Shown in pieces: positions 1 through 11,029 of a DNA stretch of 64,000 bases; positions within the stretch are counted from its first letter, which is position 1; each line of letters begins with the position of its first letter. The notes below the pieces were generated by a model that had not been told where the DNA came from, ran no database searches, and saw nothing but the letters and a program-made list of their open reading frames with translations. The DNA lies in NCBI GenBank assembly GCA_947396885.1, contig OX377205.1, positions 57,260,969 through 57,324,968 on the forward strand, read 5' to 3'. Origin of the DNA: Heligmosomoides polygyrus polygyrus. Taxonomy: Eukaryota; Nematoda; Chromadorea; Rhabditida; Heligmosomidae. A program made the position numbers and the translations under genes.

Positions 1-960
1 TATCCTGGATTTTTCCATAAACAAAATATTTTCTGAACAAAGCTACCACTAGAGCTGAAACTGAAGTTCACAACAGCGCAGCTTTTGTTTAGCACTTCTT
101 CAGAAAAAATCAAGTCTTTCCTTAGCAATCTTTTTCGCTATCAGGTGAGATTGTGCTCAAATTTTTCCTTTTTTCAAAACCAAGGCGCTTCTACCTGAGC
201 AAATCGATCTCTATAACTGATACGTGCTGTAAAATACGACAAATGATATTTTACACATTTTCCAAAATCAGCCCCTTCATAAGCGATCTTCCTTGCGATC
301 ATGTGAGGTTCTACTTAAATTTTGTCTTTTTTCAAAGTTATGATTTTTACCACTGAAGTCAACGATTAGGAATATGATGTAGCATTAAAAAACAATGATT
401 TCTATTTATATATATATATATATATATTATATATTTAATAACCAATTCTCTCCTAAGCGATCATAAAGATGCCTTTTGTGAAAGGCGGTTCTGTGATCAT
501 CAGAAAGAGATTTTCTTCTATTTTTCTGAATGCCACCCGCATCTGCATAAATCTCAAAACTGAACGAATTACGATCGGTTGAACAAAGTACAAGTATAGC
601 ACCTTCCAATCACATTGACGAGCTATCGACCAGTGACCCATCCTTTTTGATCTCATCGAAAATAGCTCCAGATGAGCTGTTTTTTTATATTATGTATCAA
701 ACAAAGATTGAGCTTTTGAAAAGCTACATCAGATATATCATCAGCTAGACAGACATGTGTAAAATCTTTTTTTTTTGAAAAAAGTTTGAGCATGATTTCA
801 TCTGGTCACAAGGAAGATCGCTTAAAAAAAAAGACTAGATTTGTTGAACAAGTGCTAAATAAAAGCTGTGCTATTGTAAACTCCAATTTCAGCTCCAGTG
901 GTTGCCTTGCTCAGTTTACATTCTATTTTTGGGAACTTTAGTATAGGAAAATCACTTTAC
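1..960. repeat. Long imperfect inverted repeat (foldback element), left end outside window
   Basis: The sequence at about 40-175 reappears in reverse complement at about 775-920. Both arms share GAGCTGAAA, CAGCTTTT, TTTAGCAC and a GTGCTCAAA-like block. The central 360-640 region holds an AT microsatellite. No convincing coding sequence is seen; the short open frames here look like chance. This fits a foldback or MITE-type element whose outer left end lies before base 1, so no target-site duplication can be checked. Confidence 0.6.
407..428. repeat. (TA)n microsatellite
   Basis: An uninterrupted run of alternating T and A in the loop between the two arms of the inverted repeat at the window start. 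Confidence 0.85.
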
Positions 961-1220
961 CTGAGGTTGCTTAGGAGAGCCCTGATTTTTTCCTGCTACA
1001 AATTGAGGGTTAAATTTCATTAAAATCCTATTTTCAACTTTAGTATATTCATCCCTCAGCTAAAGAAGGGGGAAGGCCGTTCGTTAATTTTTGGCAGAAA
1101 CCGCAGCCCACACGATCTAGGAGGAAGTCCATAGGCTTCGACCGCCTTCGGCGTAGCAATTGAATATGGTGACGTAAAATTTACCACTTTGTACGCAAAC
1201 TGACGCATACGTACGTGTAA

Positions 1221-2348
1221 GGCCTATGGTATACTCCCGTCCGCTGCAGCGACGCGGGGGTGCACAGCGACGCGACGGCTCGCGATGCGCGTCGCGAGCC
1301 CCTCGCCATCGCTGAGGCTGACATAGTTCACGCAGCTCTGCAGACGGAGACGTTTGCAGAATTTTAGCGAATCAGCTGAATCAGCATGCCTACGACTTGT
1401 GGTCCTTTTTCATATAGTAGTGTGGACGCGCACTTCTCATAAGTCTTAATTGTTGGAGCGAAATTAAATGCAGTTCTCTTGGTTGGAGCAAAATTAAACG
1501 CAGTACTCTTGGAAATGCCGAAGAGAGCGCGGACAGGAAAAAACCGAGTTTAAAAACTTGGAGCTGAAATGGCAGATTTTTGTGATCAACGCGTCACGAT
1601 AACCATCTAATGACCTGACAAGCACAAAGCTGTGCGTATTCGTGCTTATGTGAAACCTGGGAATCAAAAGAAATACTGCAGTCGTCGAAGACGCGGAAAA
1701 AACCTCGCTAGAAAAACATGACTTCGAAAAAATCGGCGTTCACTTGGCACACTTCCGTGCCGGACATGTCAACAGAACCTTTCTATGACTTGTCTGACAC
1801 AGAAATGTGGGGTTCGGTGCCGGCAAGGAAGCTCACATGAGAAAAAATGCGAGGATCGGCACACAAGTGAGAAAAAACGGTCTAGAAAAATATCTCCTCA
1901 AAAAACTAGCCGTTCAAGCCGTCAAAAAAAATGAGCCTAGCCACGACGAAAACCCTACGAGGAGAACAACAGAGACATCACATGACCACCCAACATCACC
2001 AGTCGTGTGTTGAAATTGCTGTGGTATAGTCACGAACCAAGGAAGTGTCGAAACAAGTCAGCGGCTGTGCATAGAATAGGGCACTACAAGCGCTCCCCCC
2101 TCTGCGACCATCGCTGCCCGTCGCTCGTCGCAGTGCGACGAGCGATGGGCTGCGACGTCCGTCGCACGGGAGTATGTTTCACGCCCGCGACGCGGAGGTA
2201 TAACACCCCTCTGCGACGCATCGTGGGAGCGATGGCGCGTCAACTGACAACCGCGCCCCACTGAGCCGTCGGCCACTACGGCGAAGGCGCGCTGTTGACA
2301 GTTGCCCCACGCCAGTCGCTGGAGCGACGCGGGAGTATACCATAGGCC
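1221..2348. mobile_element. PIF/Harbinger-type DNA transposon, non-autonomous
   Basis: Perfect 19-bp terminal inverted repeats, GGCCTATGGTATACTCCCG, lie at 1221-1239 and 2330-2348. They are flanked by TAA at 1218-1220 and 2349-2351. A 3-bp TWA target duplication with TIRs starting GG(C/G)C is the PIF/Harbinger signature. The 1128-bp interior is GC-rich near both ends, with repeated GCGACGC motifs. It shows no transposase, so I infer a non-autonomous derivative. Sequence at 44600-44780 resembles its right end. Confidence 0.75.
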
Positions 2349-2351
2349 TAA

Positions 2352-2879
2352 TGCAAGTTGCATCGAGAGGGGCCTAGGTCAAACGGTACGTCACGGGCCA
2401 ATCAAACGGGTAAAAACTCATTCTACATGTAGGAATACCACGTCACCGCGTACTTGTGTTTGAGTACTGCAGCCCACCTCTTCCTCGCACTGCGCAGAGA
2501 TTTTGCTTAGTCATGTATGAGGGTTCCCTTTCGTTATAAAGCACCACTAAAATATTCCCGTCACATTCTCAATATTTTAGAACAAAAATCGAGACTTTTT
2601 TAGACTCTTCAAGCGTGCTCCCAGAAAGGTATGTTTTGATATAAACTTCCATATCAATAAGATCCATGCATATTACTATAAAAATTAAAGAAAATGCGTT
2701 TAGTAAACATTTCTTGAATACTATCAGCGCAAAATGAAGGATAGCTTCCTGTTTCGGAGGACGGTTTCGGTAATCTCTTGATTACCATTCACCAGAAAGC
2801 GGGAGCGTTTGCAGTGTACTTCTCTAGCATAGCTTCCGCTAGCGACGTGACACACTTAATACCTTCTATTTATTTCAGT
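2352..2879. other. Unassigned spacer
   Basis: No coding sequence, terminal repeats or recognisable element seen. This is the pre-insertion flank of RTE copy 1; its last bases start the target-site duplication of that element. Confidence 0.5.
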
Positions 2880-3169
2880 GATCTGTCACACCCCCTTCAT
2901 GTGCCACCTCATCGCGGTGAAGGGGTGAACATCACTTTGTGATGGCTAACGGCACAAACGGTCACGCAGTATGCGACGCTTTGTCGTGTATGGGCGGCTC
3001 TCCTGTATCCCTGACCAGGAACATGTGAGTAACCAGACCACCGCTACGGCTCAGACAACTAAACCCGCGCCCCAGTCCTCCGCGCGCCGGAGGTGGACTT
3101 CTACGACGTCGGTTGCATCCACCTCCGGCGAGGGGCCATCTAATCTCGGAGTTAAACTATAAGGACGTC

Positions 3170-3965
3170 ATTGGAATCGGACTACCGGAAACTCCCTCCC
3201 ACCACGACACGGAAACTGCCTATTCGTCTGCACTTATAACTGTCGTTCGATCGCATCTGAGCAGGATCTTCGGACACTGCCTTATAGAAGCCGAAACATC
3301 AAATACGACGTTATCGCACTGCAGGAAACGAAAGGCAGAACGGAAACCATAAGAAGGACCGACCACAACGAGCTTCTCATTATCGGAGCAGAGGTGGACA
3401 GAAAGAATACTGGCGGAGTTGGATTTCTCGTCAATTCGACTGTGCACCACCTAGTAGACTCTTACAAGATCATCAGTCCGCGAGTAGCTGTTCTTTCGTC
3501 TGGAAACCAAAGATCAAGGAACCATCTCCATCATAAATGGATATGCTCCAACATCTGCGGCCACAGATGAAGAAAAGGAGGTATTCTACAAGCTGTTCGA
3601 AAGGACTGTCAATGACGAGAAGAGCTACTACAAAGTTGTCGTTGGTGACTTCAACGCTATCGACGGTACGAATGATCACGACGAATGGAGGCTATGACCA
3701 CATGGAACTTCCTTAAGGAACGAAAACGGAGAGCGCCTGATAGACTTCCTATCCGCGTGCCGTTTCTACCATGGAAATTCTATGTATAAGAAGCCCTCAA
3801 ACCGACGATGGACCTGGGAAAGCCCAAATGGAGAAACACGTTCAGAGATCGACCATGTTCTTACGAACAGACGCTGGAGTCTGTTCGACGTCTTCGTGCT
3901 GCCTTCATTTGACACCGGCTTGGATCACCGTCTTGTCCGTGCGAGGCTGACTCTCAAAAAGAGGA
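3170..3965 (+). pseudogene. RTE copy 1 endonuclease domain, frameshifted
   Basis: Encodes the exonuclease-endonuclease-phosphatase fold that nicks target DNA for target-primed reverse transcription. Recognisable blocks are VVGDFNAI near 3645 and SEIDHVLTNRRW near 3843-3880. The block near 3905-3935 ends in LDHRLVRA, the SDH motif containing the catalytic His, with Ser replaced by Leu. The frame is broken several times between 3170 and 3700, where copy 2 stays open much longer. The Ser-to-Leu change beside the catalytic His is a further sign of decay. Confidence 0.85.
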
Positions 3966-4375
3966 TGTTCAAGCGTGACACCCATAAACCGGCACCGGTG
4001 AGGATCCCCACATTCAAGTCTGAGGAGTTGGAATGTGCAATAAAGTCGTACGATTGGAATCTTCTTCAAGATCCATCAGAAGACTACGACCTTCTCTCCA
4101 AAGGATTGTTGAAATGTGCTAGCAGCTCTTGCGAAGCCACATCGTCGTCTGCTTCAATGCTCAACGCACATGCGATTAAACTCTTGGAGCAAAGAAGAGC
4201 TGTTAAACTGGATCCTAATGCTTCCCATCTGGAAAAGGTCACCATCTCGAAGGCCTGTCGAATTGCAGTGAAGGAGTCCATTCAAGCCTATAAAAGATTG
4301 AAGCTGTTAGAAGCGGCTGGGAAAGGTTCAAGCATAAAGCGCTGCAAACGAGATCTCTGCGATCAGAAGGCATAA

Positions 4376-5290
4376 ATGTCAGCCCTTGTGGATAAGGATG
4401 GAACAACGCAAACGTCTCGAAGAGCGATGGAGGCCATCGTTCAGGAATTCTACACAAATCTGTTCCGTTCTTCCATCACTGTCCCGAAATGCTTGATGCC
4501 ACCAGCTGAGGAAGTACCTCCCATTCTGGAATCAGAAGTTGCTTATGCTATCAGAAGGATGAAGCCGGGCACTGCTCCCGGACCGGACGGCATTTCTGCT
4601 GATCTCCTTCGTGCGGGTGGCAGTGCCGTCTGCTCACTTCTTGCCAAGCACTTCAACCACTACCTTCGACTTGGTAGGATTCCGGACTCATGGAAGGAGT
4701 CGAAAACAGTTTTAATCTTCAAAAAAGTCAGCAGGAGGATATCAACAACTATCGACCCATCAGTCTTCTCTCGGTTGTGTACAAGATCTTCACCAAGATA
4801 CTACTTAACCGCATGGAGCGTTGCTTGGATGAATATCAGCCAGTGGAGCAAGCAGGGTTTCGCAAGGATTTCTCCTGCATGGACCATATTCAGACTGTCT
4901 CACAGCTCATCGAAAGGAGCCGCGAATACCACCTCCCACTTGTCCTTGTCTTCGTGGATTATCGGAAAGCGTTCAACTCTGTAGAAATCAACGCCATTCT
5001 GAACGCCCTTGTGCACGCTGGTATACCATCGCCCTACATCCGACTTCTCGACGAATGCTTCTCGAACACATCTACTACCATCCAGCTGTTCGATCGAAAG
5101 CTTAAAATTCCTATCGGGAAAGGAGTACGGCAGGGAGATACGATTTCTCCCAAGCTATTCACAGCGGCACTCCAGGATGCCATGAGAGACTTGAACTGGG
5201 ACGATAAAGCTATCTAGTCGACGGTAAACGGATCAGCAACCTTCGCTTCGCCGACGATATTGTTCTCATCTCTACAAGCACGGCAGATGT
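4376..5290 (+). pseudogene. RTE copy 1 reverse transcriptase domain, frameshifted
   Basis: RT palm and finger blocks are visible: AIRRMKPGTAPGPDGIS (4540-4595), NYRPISLLSVVYKIF (4747-4790), QAGFRKDFSC, VFVDYRKAFNS with the first catalytic Asp (4950-4980), GVRQGDTISPKLF (5122-5160), and FADDIVLIS with the catalytic Asp pair (5249-5275). There is a frame change near 4730. Just before the FADD block, the sequence that reads KGYLVD in copy 2 has lost a base, causing a stop at 5217. The enzyme would copy element RNA at the nicked target; this copy cannot make it intact. Confidence 0.9.
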
Positions 5291-5297
5291 CGAGGAA

Positions 5298-6018
5298 ATG
5301 CTGAACGAGCTCAACGTGGCAGGTATGAAGATTGGATTGGACATGAATATGTCCAAAACGCAGTTTATGGTCAACCAGTGGTGTGACACGGGACTCGTAA
5401 GGTTAAATGGAGTCGCTCTACAACAGGTCGACTCCTACGTCTATCTGGGAAGAGAGCTGAACATGGATAACGACCTCGCCCGCAGGAGACGCGCAGCAAT
5501 CGCCCGCAGGAGACTCGCAGCATGGGCAGCCTTCAGTTCGATTCGCGAAGTCACCGATCAGGTCAAGGACGCTGGCCTCAGGGCCTCGATATTCAACGCC
5601 TCTGTACTGCCTGCGATGTGTTACGCGACATAAACCTGGCCCGACAACAGGACAATCGCCAGAGCAATGTAAACTACGCATCGTGCACTGGAGAGATGTC
5701 TTCTAAGGACAAGCTTTCGTCAGCAATGGCAAGAAGGCCTACGAAGCTCGGAGCTACGGGAGAAGTCGCAATTAGCAGACCCGCTGCAGTACAATGAAGT
5801 CCAAATATCGCTGGGCCGGACACCTGCTTCGACGAAAGGACGATAGATGGAGTCTCCGTGTCACAGAATGGCTCCCGAGAGGCCATAAGAGACCACTGGG
5901 ACGACCGCCAACGCGATGGGCAGACTCATTCTCAAGATCTTTCAGAGAGCGGAGTCTGCCTCACTGGATGCAAGCAGCCAGAGATCGAGCGGTCTGGAAG
6001 AGTTGTGGTCCCCGCTGA
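5298..6018 (+). pseudogene. RTE copy 1 C-terminal region, broken
   Basis: Continues the RT polypeptide: SKTQFMVNQW, YVYLGREL, then the distal block RWAGHLLRRKDDRWS and GRPPTRWADSF at 5805-5935, which is conserved at the C-terminus of RTE and related elements. Stops and frame changes occur at about 5630 and 5795. Copy 2 has the same distal block at 30930-31060. Compared with copy 2 there is an apparent internal duplication near 5480-5520, where a short CGCAGGAGAC segment occurs twice. Confidence 0.8.
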
Positions 6019-6647
6019 GAAGACCTCCAGCCGACAAAGGACCATCAAAGTATCAAAGTAAAGTAAGTAAGATCTGTCACACCACCGACTGAGCAATACA
6101 ACTTTTGATTACGAAAGCGTGCTGAAATACTTGCAAGCCTTAAAGCATTTTGCCTCTATTCCTTTCGATGAAATACCACAATTTGTTTTTAAGAAATATA
6201 CGAAAAATCTTTGCAAGCCTCTGTCAATGATTTTCAACATATTCCTTAAGTTTCATAGAGTGCCCCTGTGGGTAACAATAAACGACTGTTTCTCGAGGCG
6301 TTATCCTTGATTGATCGGGATCCCTCAGACCCCAGATTTTTATTATCTATTGTTCCAACCTTCCTGACTTTTTGAAAACTCACCCGTCGATAAAGGTGCA
6401 ACTTTTTGTGGATGATAGAAAGGTGTATCATGTCTATGAGAAGGAGAACAAACATGGCATTCATAGTTTCCTAGCTGAGTTTATTTAGAGACTGGTGAAA
6501 TGGACTGAATTATAGGATCTCCACGGTAGTCTCTTAAAACTTATTTTTGCACATGGGGCAAGACCATGGTATGCAATGCGAGTACTCCTACGCTGTGATC
6601 CAAGACTGTAACAAGGTAAGAAATCTAGAAGTTCTTAAAAAAGAATC

Positions 6648-7074
6648 GGATCTATCCTAGTCCGGGGGGGGGGGCACATAAATAAAAAGTATTATATGTA
6701 ACGAATCCATTTGAGACTTACCGAGCGGCTCCTACAGAACAACATCTAAACCTAAACAAGAAAAGTCGCAAAGAAAAAAACGAAAAAACACATTTGTTGC
6801 GGTTGCAAGCAGGCAAAGTTGTATGCCCTCCTCACCATGTTAGATCCTGGTTATAACATGTCAGGCGGCAGTCAGCACGCGGCATGCTTCCATACCACCG
6901 CTCTTTGCCCGCCGATACGGTTGTAAGCCGGGGCGATTTTTTATTTTTATGTTTTTTCGTTCGCTTTTTAGTCTCTTTTAGGTTCCATTTCGTCCTCTAG
7001 GAGCCGCTCGGTAAGTTTCAATTTATTTTGTTACCTACTCTTTAGTTATGTGCCCCCCGGACTAGGATAGATCC
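6648..7074. mobile_element. MITE with 8-bp target duplication (hAT-like or similar), nested in CR1 relic
   Basis: Terminal inverted repeats start GGATCTATCCTAGTCCGG (6648 onward) and end in the reverse complement at 7074. The 8-bp duplication AAAGAATC lies at 6640-6647 and 7075-7082. A second, subterminal inverted repeat, ACTTACCGAGCGGCTCCT, lies at about 6716-6733 and 6998-7016. No transposase is encoded in its 427 bp. An 8-bp duplication fits hAT, P or Merlin superfamilies; the TIR sequence does not decide between them. Confidence 0.8.
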
Positions 7075-7468
7075 AAAGAATCCCTTAAATTTCGAATCCT
7101 CACGTGAATAAAAGATTTCGAACTCAAATTGAGAAGGTTCAGCAGACTTTTACTAGGATGCTTGCTTATAGGAAGGATCTCGAGCACGGGAGAGCACAAC
7201 AACCAAGCTGCACTACAAGGCTTAGAGCTTTTGATTAAAAAGTTTTGTATCTCAGAGTTTATCATGACATCGTTCATTGGTTTAGAATACAATGAAAGGA
7301 ACCTAAGCTTAAACCTGGAAAGTACTGGGTTTCTAGACCTACCTTAAGCCGCACCACTACCTCAATAATTGACTGCCCTCTTCTTAGAATGCAGCACTGG
7401 TCTAAAGTCTACAACTCCTTTTATTGCACGGAGGGATGGTTTTAGCAGCTGGCAGAGAATATTTTTAA

Positions 7469-7603
7469 GGCCTTTGCCATACCATCGCTCACCCCGAGCT
7501 ACGCCTAATGATACGCTCCCATATCGATCGGGAACGCAATGGAATCGATATGGGTGCATATCATTAGGCGTCGCTCGGGGTGAGCGATGGTATGACAAAG
7601 GCC
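7469..7603. mobile_element. Short hairpin MITE, PIF/Harbinger-like, nested in CR1 relic
   Basis: This 135-bp element is almost all stem: two arms of about 60 bp with a loop of about 12 bp. It starts GGCCTTTGCCATACC and ends in the matching complement, with TAA on each side (7466-7468 and 7604-7606). The TIR is similar in style to that of the 1221-2348 element. It interrupts the CR1-like relic after QLAENIF. Confidence 0.8.
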
Positions 7604-7699
7604 TAAGTCTCGTAGTCTTTTGAAATTTCGAAGCAAACTTAAAGAAATTAACAGTCCCTCTTTATTGAATATTCAGGATTTTTAGAGTCCAACATTTAC

Positions 7700-8990
7700 T
7701 TCAGGTCCTTTTATTTTTTTTTTTAAATTTGAAAAGCCTCGCGGTGCTGTACCGTTAGTCGTGTAGATTGTCAGGTAATTCCAACACTTCTCAGCCCCTC
7801 TTAGTTGCTGCGGTGACAAAGCTATTTTCTTGCAGGCTTCTCACAGGAATTTCGAGGCATTCTAGACTTACGTTGGATTCATAGATTAGCTAGAGCCAAA
7901 TCTAATCTTTGTCGTGTCCCGTTACTAGAACACCTGAGTTTTCTGGCGTCCTCATCGTTTTAATGGCAACTGCGAGGTTTTCTTTGCCTGGGTGGAGCAG
8001 CCATTAAAAGGAGTCGCATTTTGGATACTCACTAATCAAATTTGGCGCTAATTCTTGCCCAAATCGAACAAACCTCTCAGGGTAAATCTCACCAGGGTTA
8101 ATTCTTGTCAGGGTGGTCTGGTCAGGGTTAATTCTGCTAAGCGTGTTGGGGAGAACGTAGTAAGTTCACGAAGCTGTGGAACCAACGCTGTTAAACAGAC
8201 TTCCGCAAACGTCTTACTCAGAGCCTGAATAAAATCAGGAAAGACAGAAAAGCTGATCCAAAAATGATCTGTATAGTAGTTTCATATTAATGGGAAAATA
8301 AAATGAAGGAGGCTTTGGACAACGAAACTGTCTTGAAGAGATGTAACACCTCATTTACTGACATCTGTACTCATCCAATGATGGCTTATCAGCCTTTCGA
8401 CTACTTCCGTAGTCGTGGTCAATTCATTTTTTCAATTGTTACAAGGGTACCGTGCGCCAGCGAAGCCTTCCTAAAGCACCTTAACAGGTGCGTGGATGGT
8501 CATATATTGAATGGAAGCAAGAAGGGAAATTAAAAATTCGAGAGAGTAATAGAATAGAATATGGAATATATGGAATACGCAGCACCTAGCGAAAGTGTGA
8601 TACGGACGTAGGTGGCAAATGTGAAATTTCTTGCTGCGGCTATAAGAAGCGAGCCCACGGTGCGGCGCTGCTGCGGCGCTTGCTGCGGCGCTGCTTTTGC
8701 TGAGCAGCAAAAGAGGCAGCGGAACGATACTATACTACGTGCTTTTTCGATGCTTCAGCGAACGAATAAGCGCTCGAATTTATTCGACGTCAAAAATTTC
8801 CGATCGAATAATCGAGCGAATTTATTCGATTTCGAAAATTTTCGAACGACTGAATGGAAGAATAATTTGTAGGAATGAACGAATCCTATCCTATTATATA
8901 GTAGCTTGTGCGTGTTTCCGTCATTCCGTCCTCTTCATACTGGAGCGGGGGCACGTCGTATTGGCAATATTCAACGATTGATGGCGGTCG
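7700..8990. other. Unassigned intergenic or intronic sequence with small repeats
   Basis: No gene recognised. A motif close to CAGGGTTAATTCT occurs three times at about 8084-8145. A GC-rich stretch at 8655-8720 contains GCTGCTTTTGCTGAGCAGC, a self-complementary motif, within repeated TGCGGCGC units. Confidence 0.5.
8750..8860. repeat. ATTCGA-rich low-complexity repeat, first block
   Basis: Repeated GCTCGAATTTATTCGA and TTCGAAAATTTTCGAA motifs, mostly self-complementary. A second, longer block of the same character is at 11030-11240. Confidence 0.6.
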
Positions 8991-8994
8991 ACAG

Positions 8995-9110
8995 TGGGTG
9001 GAAACTTCAGCCCTGGGGTCAATCGAGGCCGCTGAACACGAATCTGAAGCTTGTTTTTAATCAATATTGATTAAGTTGTCGATTTTTTGTGGATGTCTAG
9101 TTGAACATGA
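8995..9110 (-). repeat. Solo copy of the approximately 127-bp satellite of 41505-41880
   Basis: In reverse orientation this carries the same blocks as the tandem units at 41.5 kb: GACATCCACA, AAATCGA, TCAATATTGAT, and CCAGGGCTGAAGTTTC. It is a dispersed, diverged single unit. Confidence 0.55.
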
Positions 9111-9488
9111 TACTAATGAGATTTACTACTTCATCATAAAAACAACAGATCTGCGGAAGAATATTCACGCATAGTTGGCTTTACACACTACCACGTGAAA
9201 GGTATTTTCTGTTATCTAATATCTTCAAGTACTCTTTAGTGCTCCTTAATAAGGTTATTTGCAATCTATGGTTGAAGGTCACAAGTGCAAAGCCGTCTGC
9301 CTTTGAAAAAATCAGCTCAGTTAGCAGTAGTTACTGAACTCCTGGCTGTGGAAAGCGTGGCGAAGGGAAGCTAAAAATTGTTCTTTATCCTGGGAAAAGC
9401 AAAATAGCAATAACGTATACTGGGTTATATATGCAACACAGGAAAGATCGAAAAGTTGCTTGGGGAGGGGTCGCCAGGTGAGGGGGGG

Positions 9489-9539
9489 GGCGCAAGTAGG
9501 GTCGGGAAGAGGGTCACCATGTAGCACAGCCCTATTTGC
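9489..9539. repeat. Internally deleted remnant of the GGCGCAAATAGGGTC MITE family
   Basis: Starts GGCGCAAGTAGGGTCGGG, continues GAGGGTCACCATG, and ends CCCTATTTGCG, which correspond to the two ends of the element at 62082-62355. Only about 50 bp remain. A one-ended remnant is at about 41143-41165. Confidence 0.5.
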
Positions 9540-9627
9540 GTTTTTGAAACATGAACTTTTTGCAGCAATAGTGTGTTCTACTACAGAAGTAGGCCATCTA
9601 AGATGTAACTGATAATGTCACAACTAA

Positions 9628-10822
9628 CAAGGGTCTGAAGCATATGTCTGCACGAGGGGAGCGAGCAATATAGGAAGAATCCCCACCCCTCAGTATAAAA
9701 ATGCGTTTCTTTTTGTCAAGTCGTTAAACCCATGGAGTATCCTTGAAGCTCAATGGAATTGGTGCTTCACAAGTTCGGGGTCTTGTACGCCCACGATGTC
9801 TCTGTCGGCAAACGGCTCGGAGCTCAGTGGAAGTGAGGTTGCTTTATGAGAGGAAGTCGGAGGTTTGGTTCCTGGGCGCTGCTGCTTTTCCATTCCGACT
9901 GACTGTTGAGATTTGAGGGATTCTGACGTCTGTTCTATTTTCAAAGGTTTTCTGCACATTTTCTAGCTGTATGCTGTGGAAAGAGTACCTTTTTTGCGAC
10001 TTGTTTAATACTGGCCGGATTCTTAACCGCGACGTCTTCGTGAACTTCAAGTTGACGTGCTTCGTCCATTATCATGCGGCGATCCACCCGTCCAGCTTGA
10101 TTTCTTCCTACGAAGGTTCCTTGTCTAAAAGTGGGCAACACTTCAGGTGAGCAAGTGGATCACCACTCGAGCATCGGCAGACATTGCTCATGTTAGATAT
10201 TGTACTGGAGCGTATTGATGCCATTTAGGTTAATTTGCGGGATCCACAGACTGCGTTTCTCACTTGAACCACCTCCGACGTCACATCATGGTCTCTTTTG
10301 AAAATCCGAGTAGGATGCCTTTTCCCGAGGTCATTGTTCCATGAATGGAAGCAGACTGTGAGGAGCCTGTAGCCTTTATACGTTGCCCGTATTGTGCCCA
10401 GTGGTGCTTCATGCAATTTGAACCTGTGAATCACTGGCATTGAATCATCGTGTTGAACACCACAGCATTCAGCTGGAAAATTAGGCATAAAAACGTCCGA
10501 AAATGGTATAGACGTCAGAATTCCCAAATCTCAACCAGTCAGTTGAATTGAATAAATGCAGCAGCGCACAAGAACCAAACCCCGACATTCCTCGCATAAA
10601 GCAACCCTACTTCCACTACGCTCCGAGCCGCTTGTCGTCAGAGGCATTGCGGGCGCACAATACCCCCAAACTCGTGATGCATTGTGACTTCTAGGACCCG
10701 TTTACCTCGGGTTTACCGAGTTAGCAAAAAATAGACACATTTTTATACTAATTGAGGGGTGAGGATCCTTACTACATATATGACTCGCTCCTCTCGTTCA
10801 GACATACGCTTCAGACCCTCCC
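9628..10822. mobile_element. Element with approximately 78-bp terminal inverted repeats
   Basis: The sequence at 9628-9705 (GGGTCTGAAGCATATGTC ... CCACCCCTCAGTATAAAAATG) recurs as reverse complement at about 10744-10822. Internal sequence is about 1 kb and shows a possible BEL/Pao C-terminal fragment on the minus strand. One-ended relatives of the TIR are seen near 13615-13660 and 25440-25510. No target duplication was recognised. I infer a DNA transposon or foldback element. Confidence 0.6.
10190..10430 (-). pseudogene. Possible BEL/Pao integrase C-terminal (DUF5641-like) fragment
   Basis: Minus-strand translation contains SWNNDLGKRHPTRIFKRD, then SEVVQVRNAV, and, after a frame change, NGINTLQYNI. 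The spacing resembles the end of BEL/Pao integrases, where a W...G.I block is followed by a VRNA-type strand and a RPIN-L-PLE ending. The match is weak and frame-disrupted, so other origins are possible. Confidence 0.3.
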
Positions 10823-11029
10823 CTTATAAGAGAAACAGAAACAAACAAATAATAATGCATCTAAATGAGGGAGCGGGAGCGCCCACAGACTTGGTTCGCG
10901 CTTAGGCGATCGAGTGGTCCCAGCGGGAAAATATTTGAATCGCGCGATTTTCAGGTAATCTCTCAATTGTATTGACCTCTAGAGTTTACAGATCTTTTGT
11001 CAAGAGGCGCAAATGCACCCTTCTAGCTG

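Larger units (their letters stand above)
2893..6070 (+). mobile_element. RTE-clade non-LTR retrotransposon, copy 1 (near full length, inactive)
   Basis: The element runs from CCCTTCATGTGCCACC to the tail AAAGTAAAGTAAGTAA. It is bounded by a 13-bp target duplication, GATCTGTCACACC, at 2880-2892 and 6071-6083. Content in order: 5' leader, apurinic-type endonuclease, linker, reverse transcriptase, and a C-terminal region. It is very similar to the copy at 28066-31198 along its whole length. RTE elements are short (about 3.2 kb), have AP-endonuclease plus RT and no RNase H, and end in short tandem tails, all as seen here. Several frameshifts and stops make it non-functional. Confidence 0.93.
6095..7690 (+). 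pseudogene. CR1/Jockey-like non-LTR reverse transcriptase relic, split by two MITEs
   Basis: Blocks in order on the plus strand: KNLCKPLSMIFNIFL (6205-6245, finger region), then after a gap DFLKTHPSIKVQLFVDD near 6365-6410 (the catalytic FADD box with Ala changed to Val), then KWTE near 6500. After the MITE at 6648-7074 the coding signal resumes with SIIDCPLLRMQHWSKVYNSF and QLAENIF just before the second MITE at 7469-7603, then FRSKLK-like sequence. The order and spacing fit the RT and C-terminus of a CR1-like element. The first catalytic Asp segment is missing, many stops are present, and the 5' endonuclease is absent. Identification rests on recalled family motifs. Confidence 0.7.

Noticed and set aside
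427..656. Coding exon on the minus strand (60-67 codons)
   Set aside because: Within the loop of a foldback repeat, without recognisable domain or splice signals.
2058..2363. 101-codon minus-strand frame
   Set aside because: Lies in the GC-rich end of the PIF/Harbinger-type element; no domain and no splice context.
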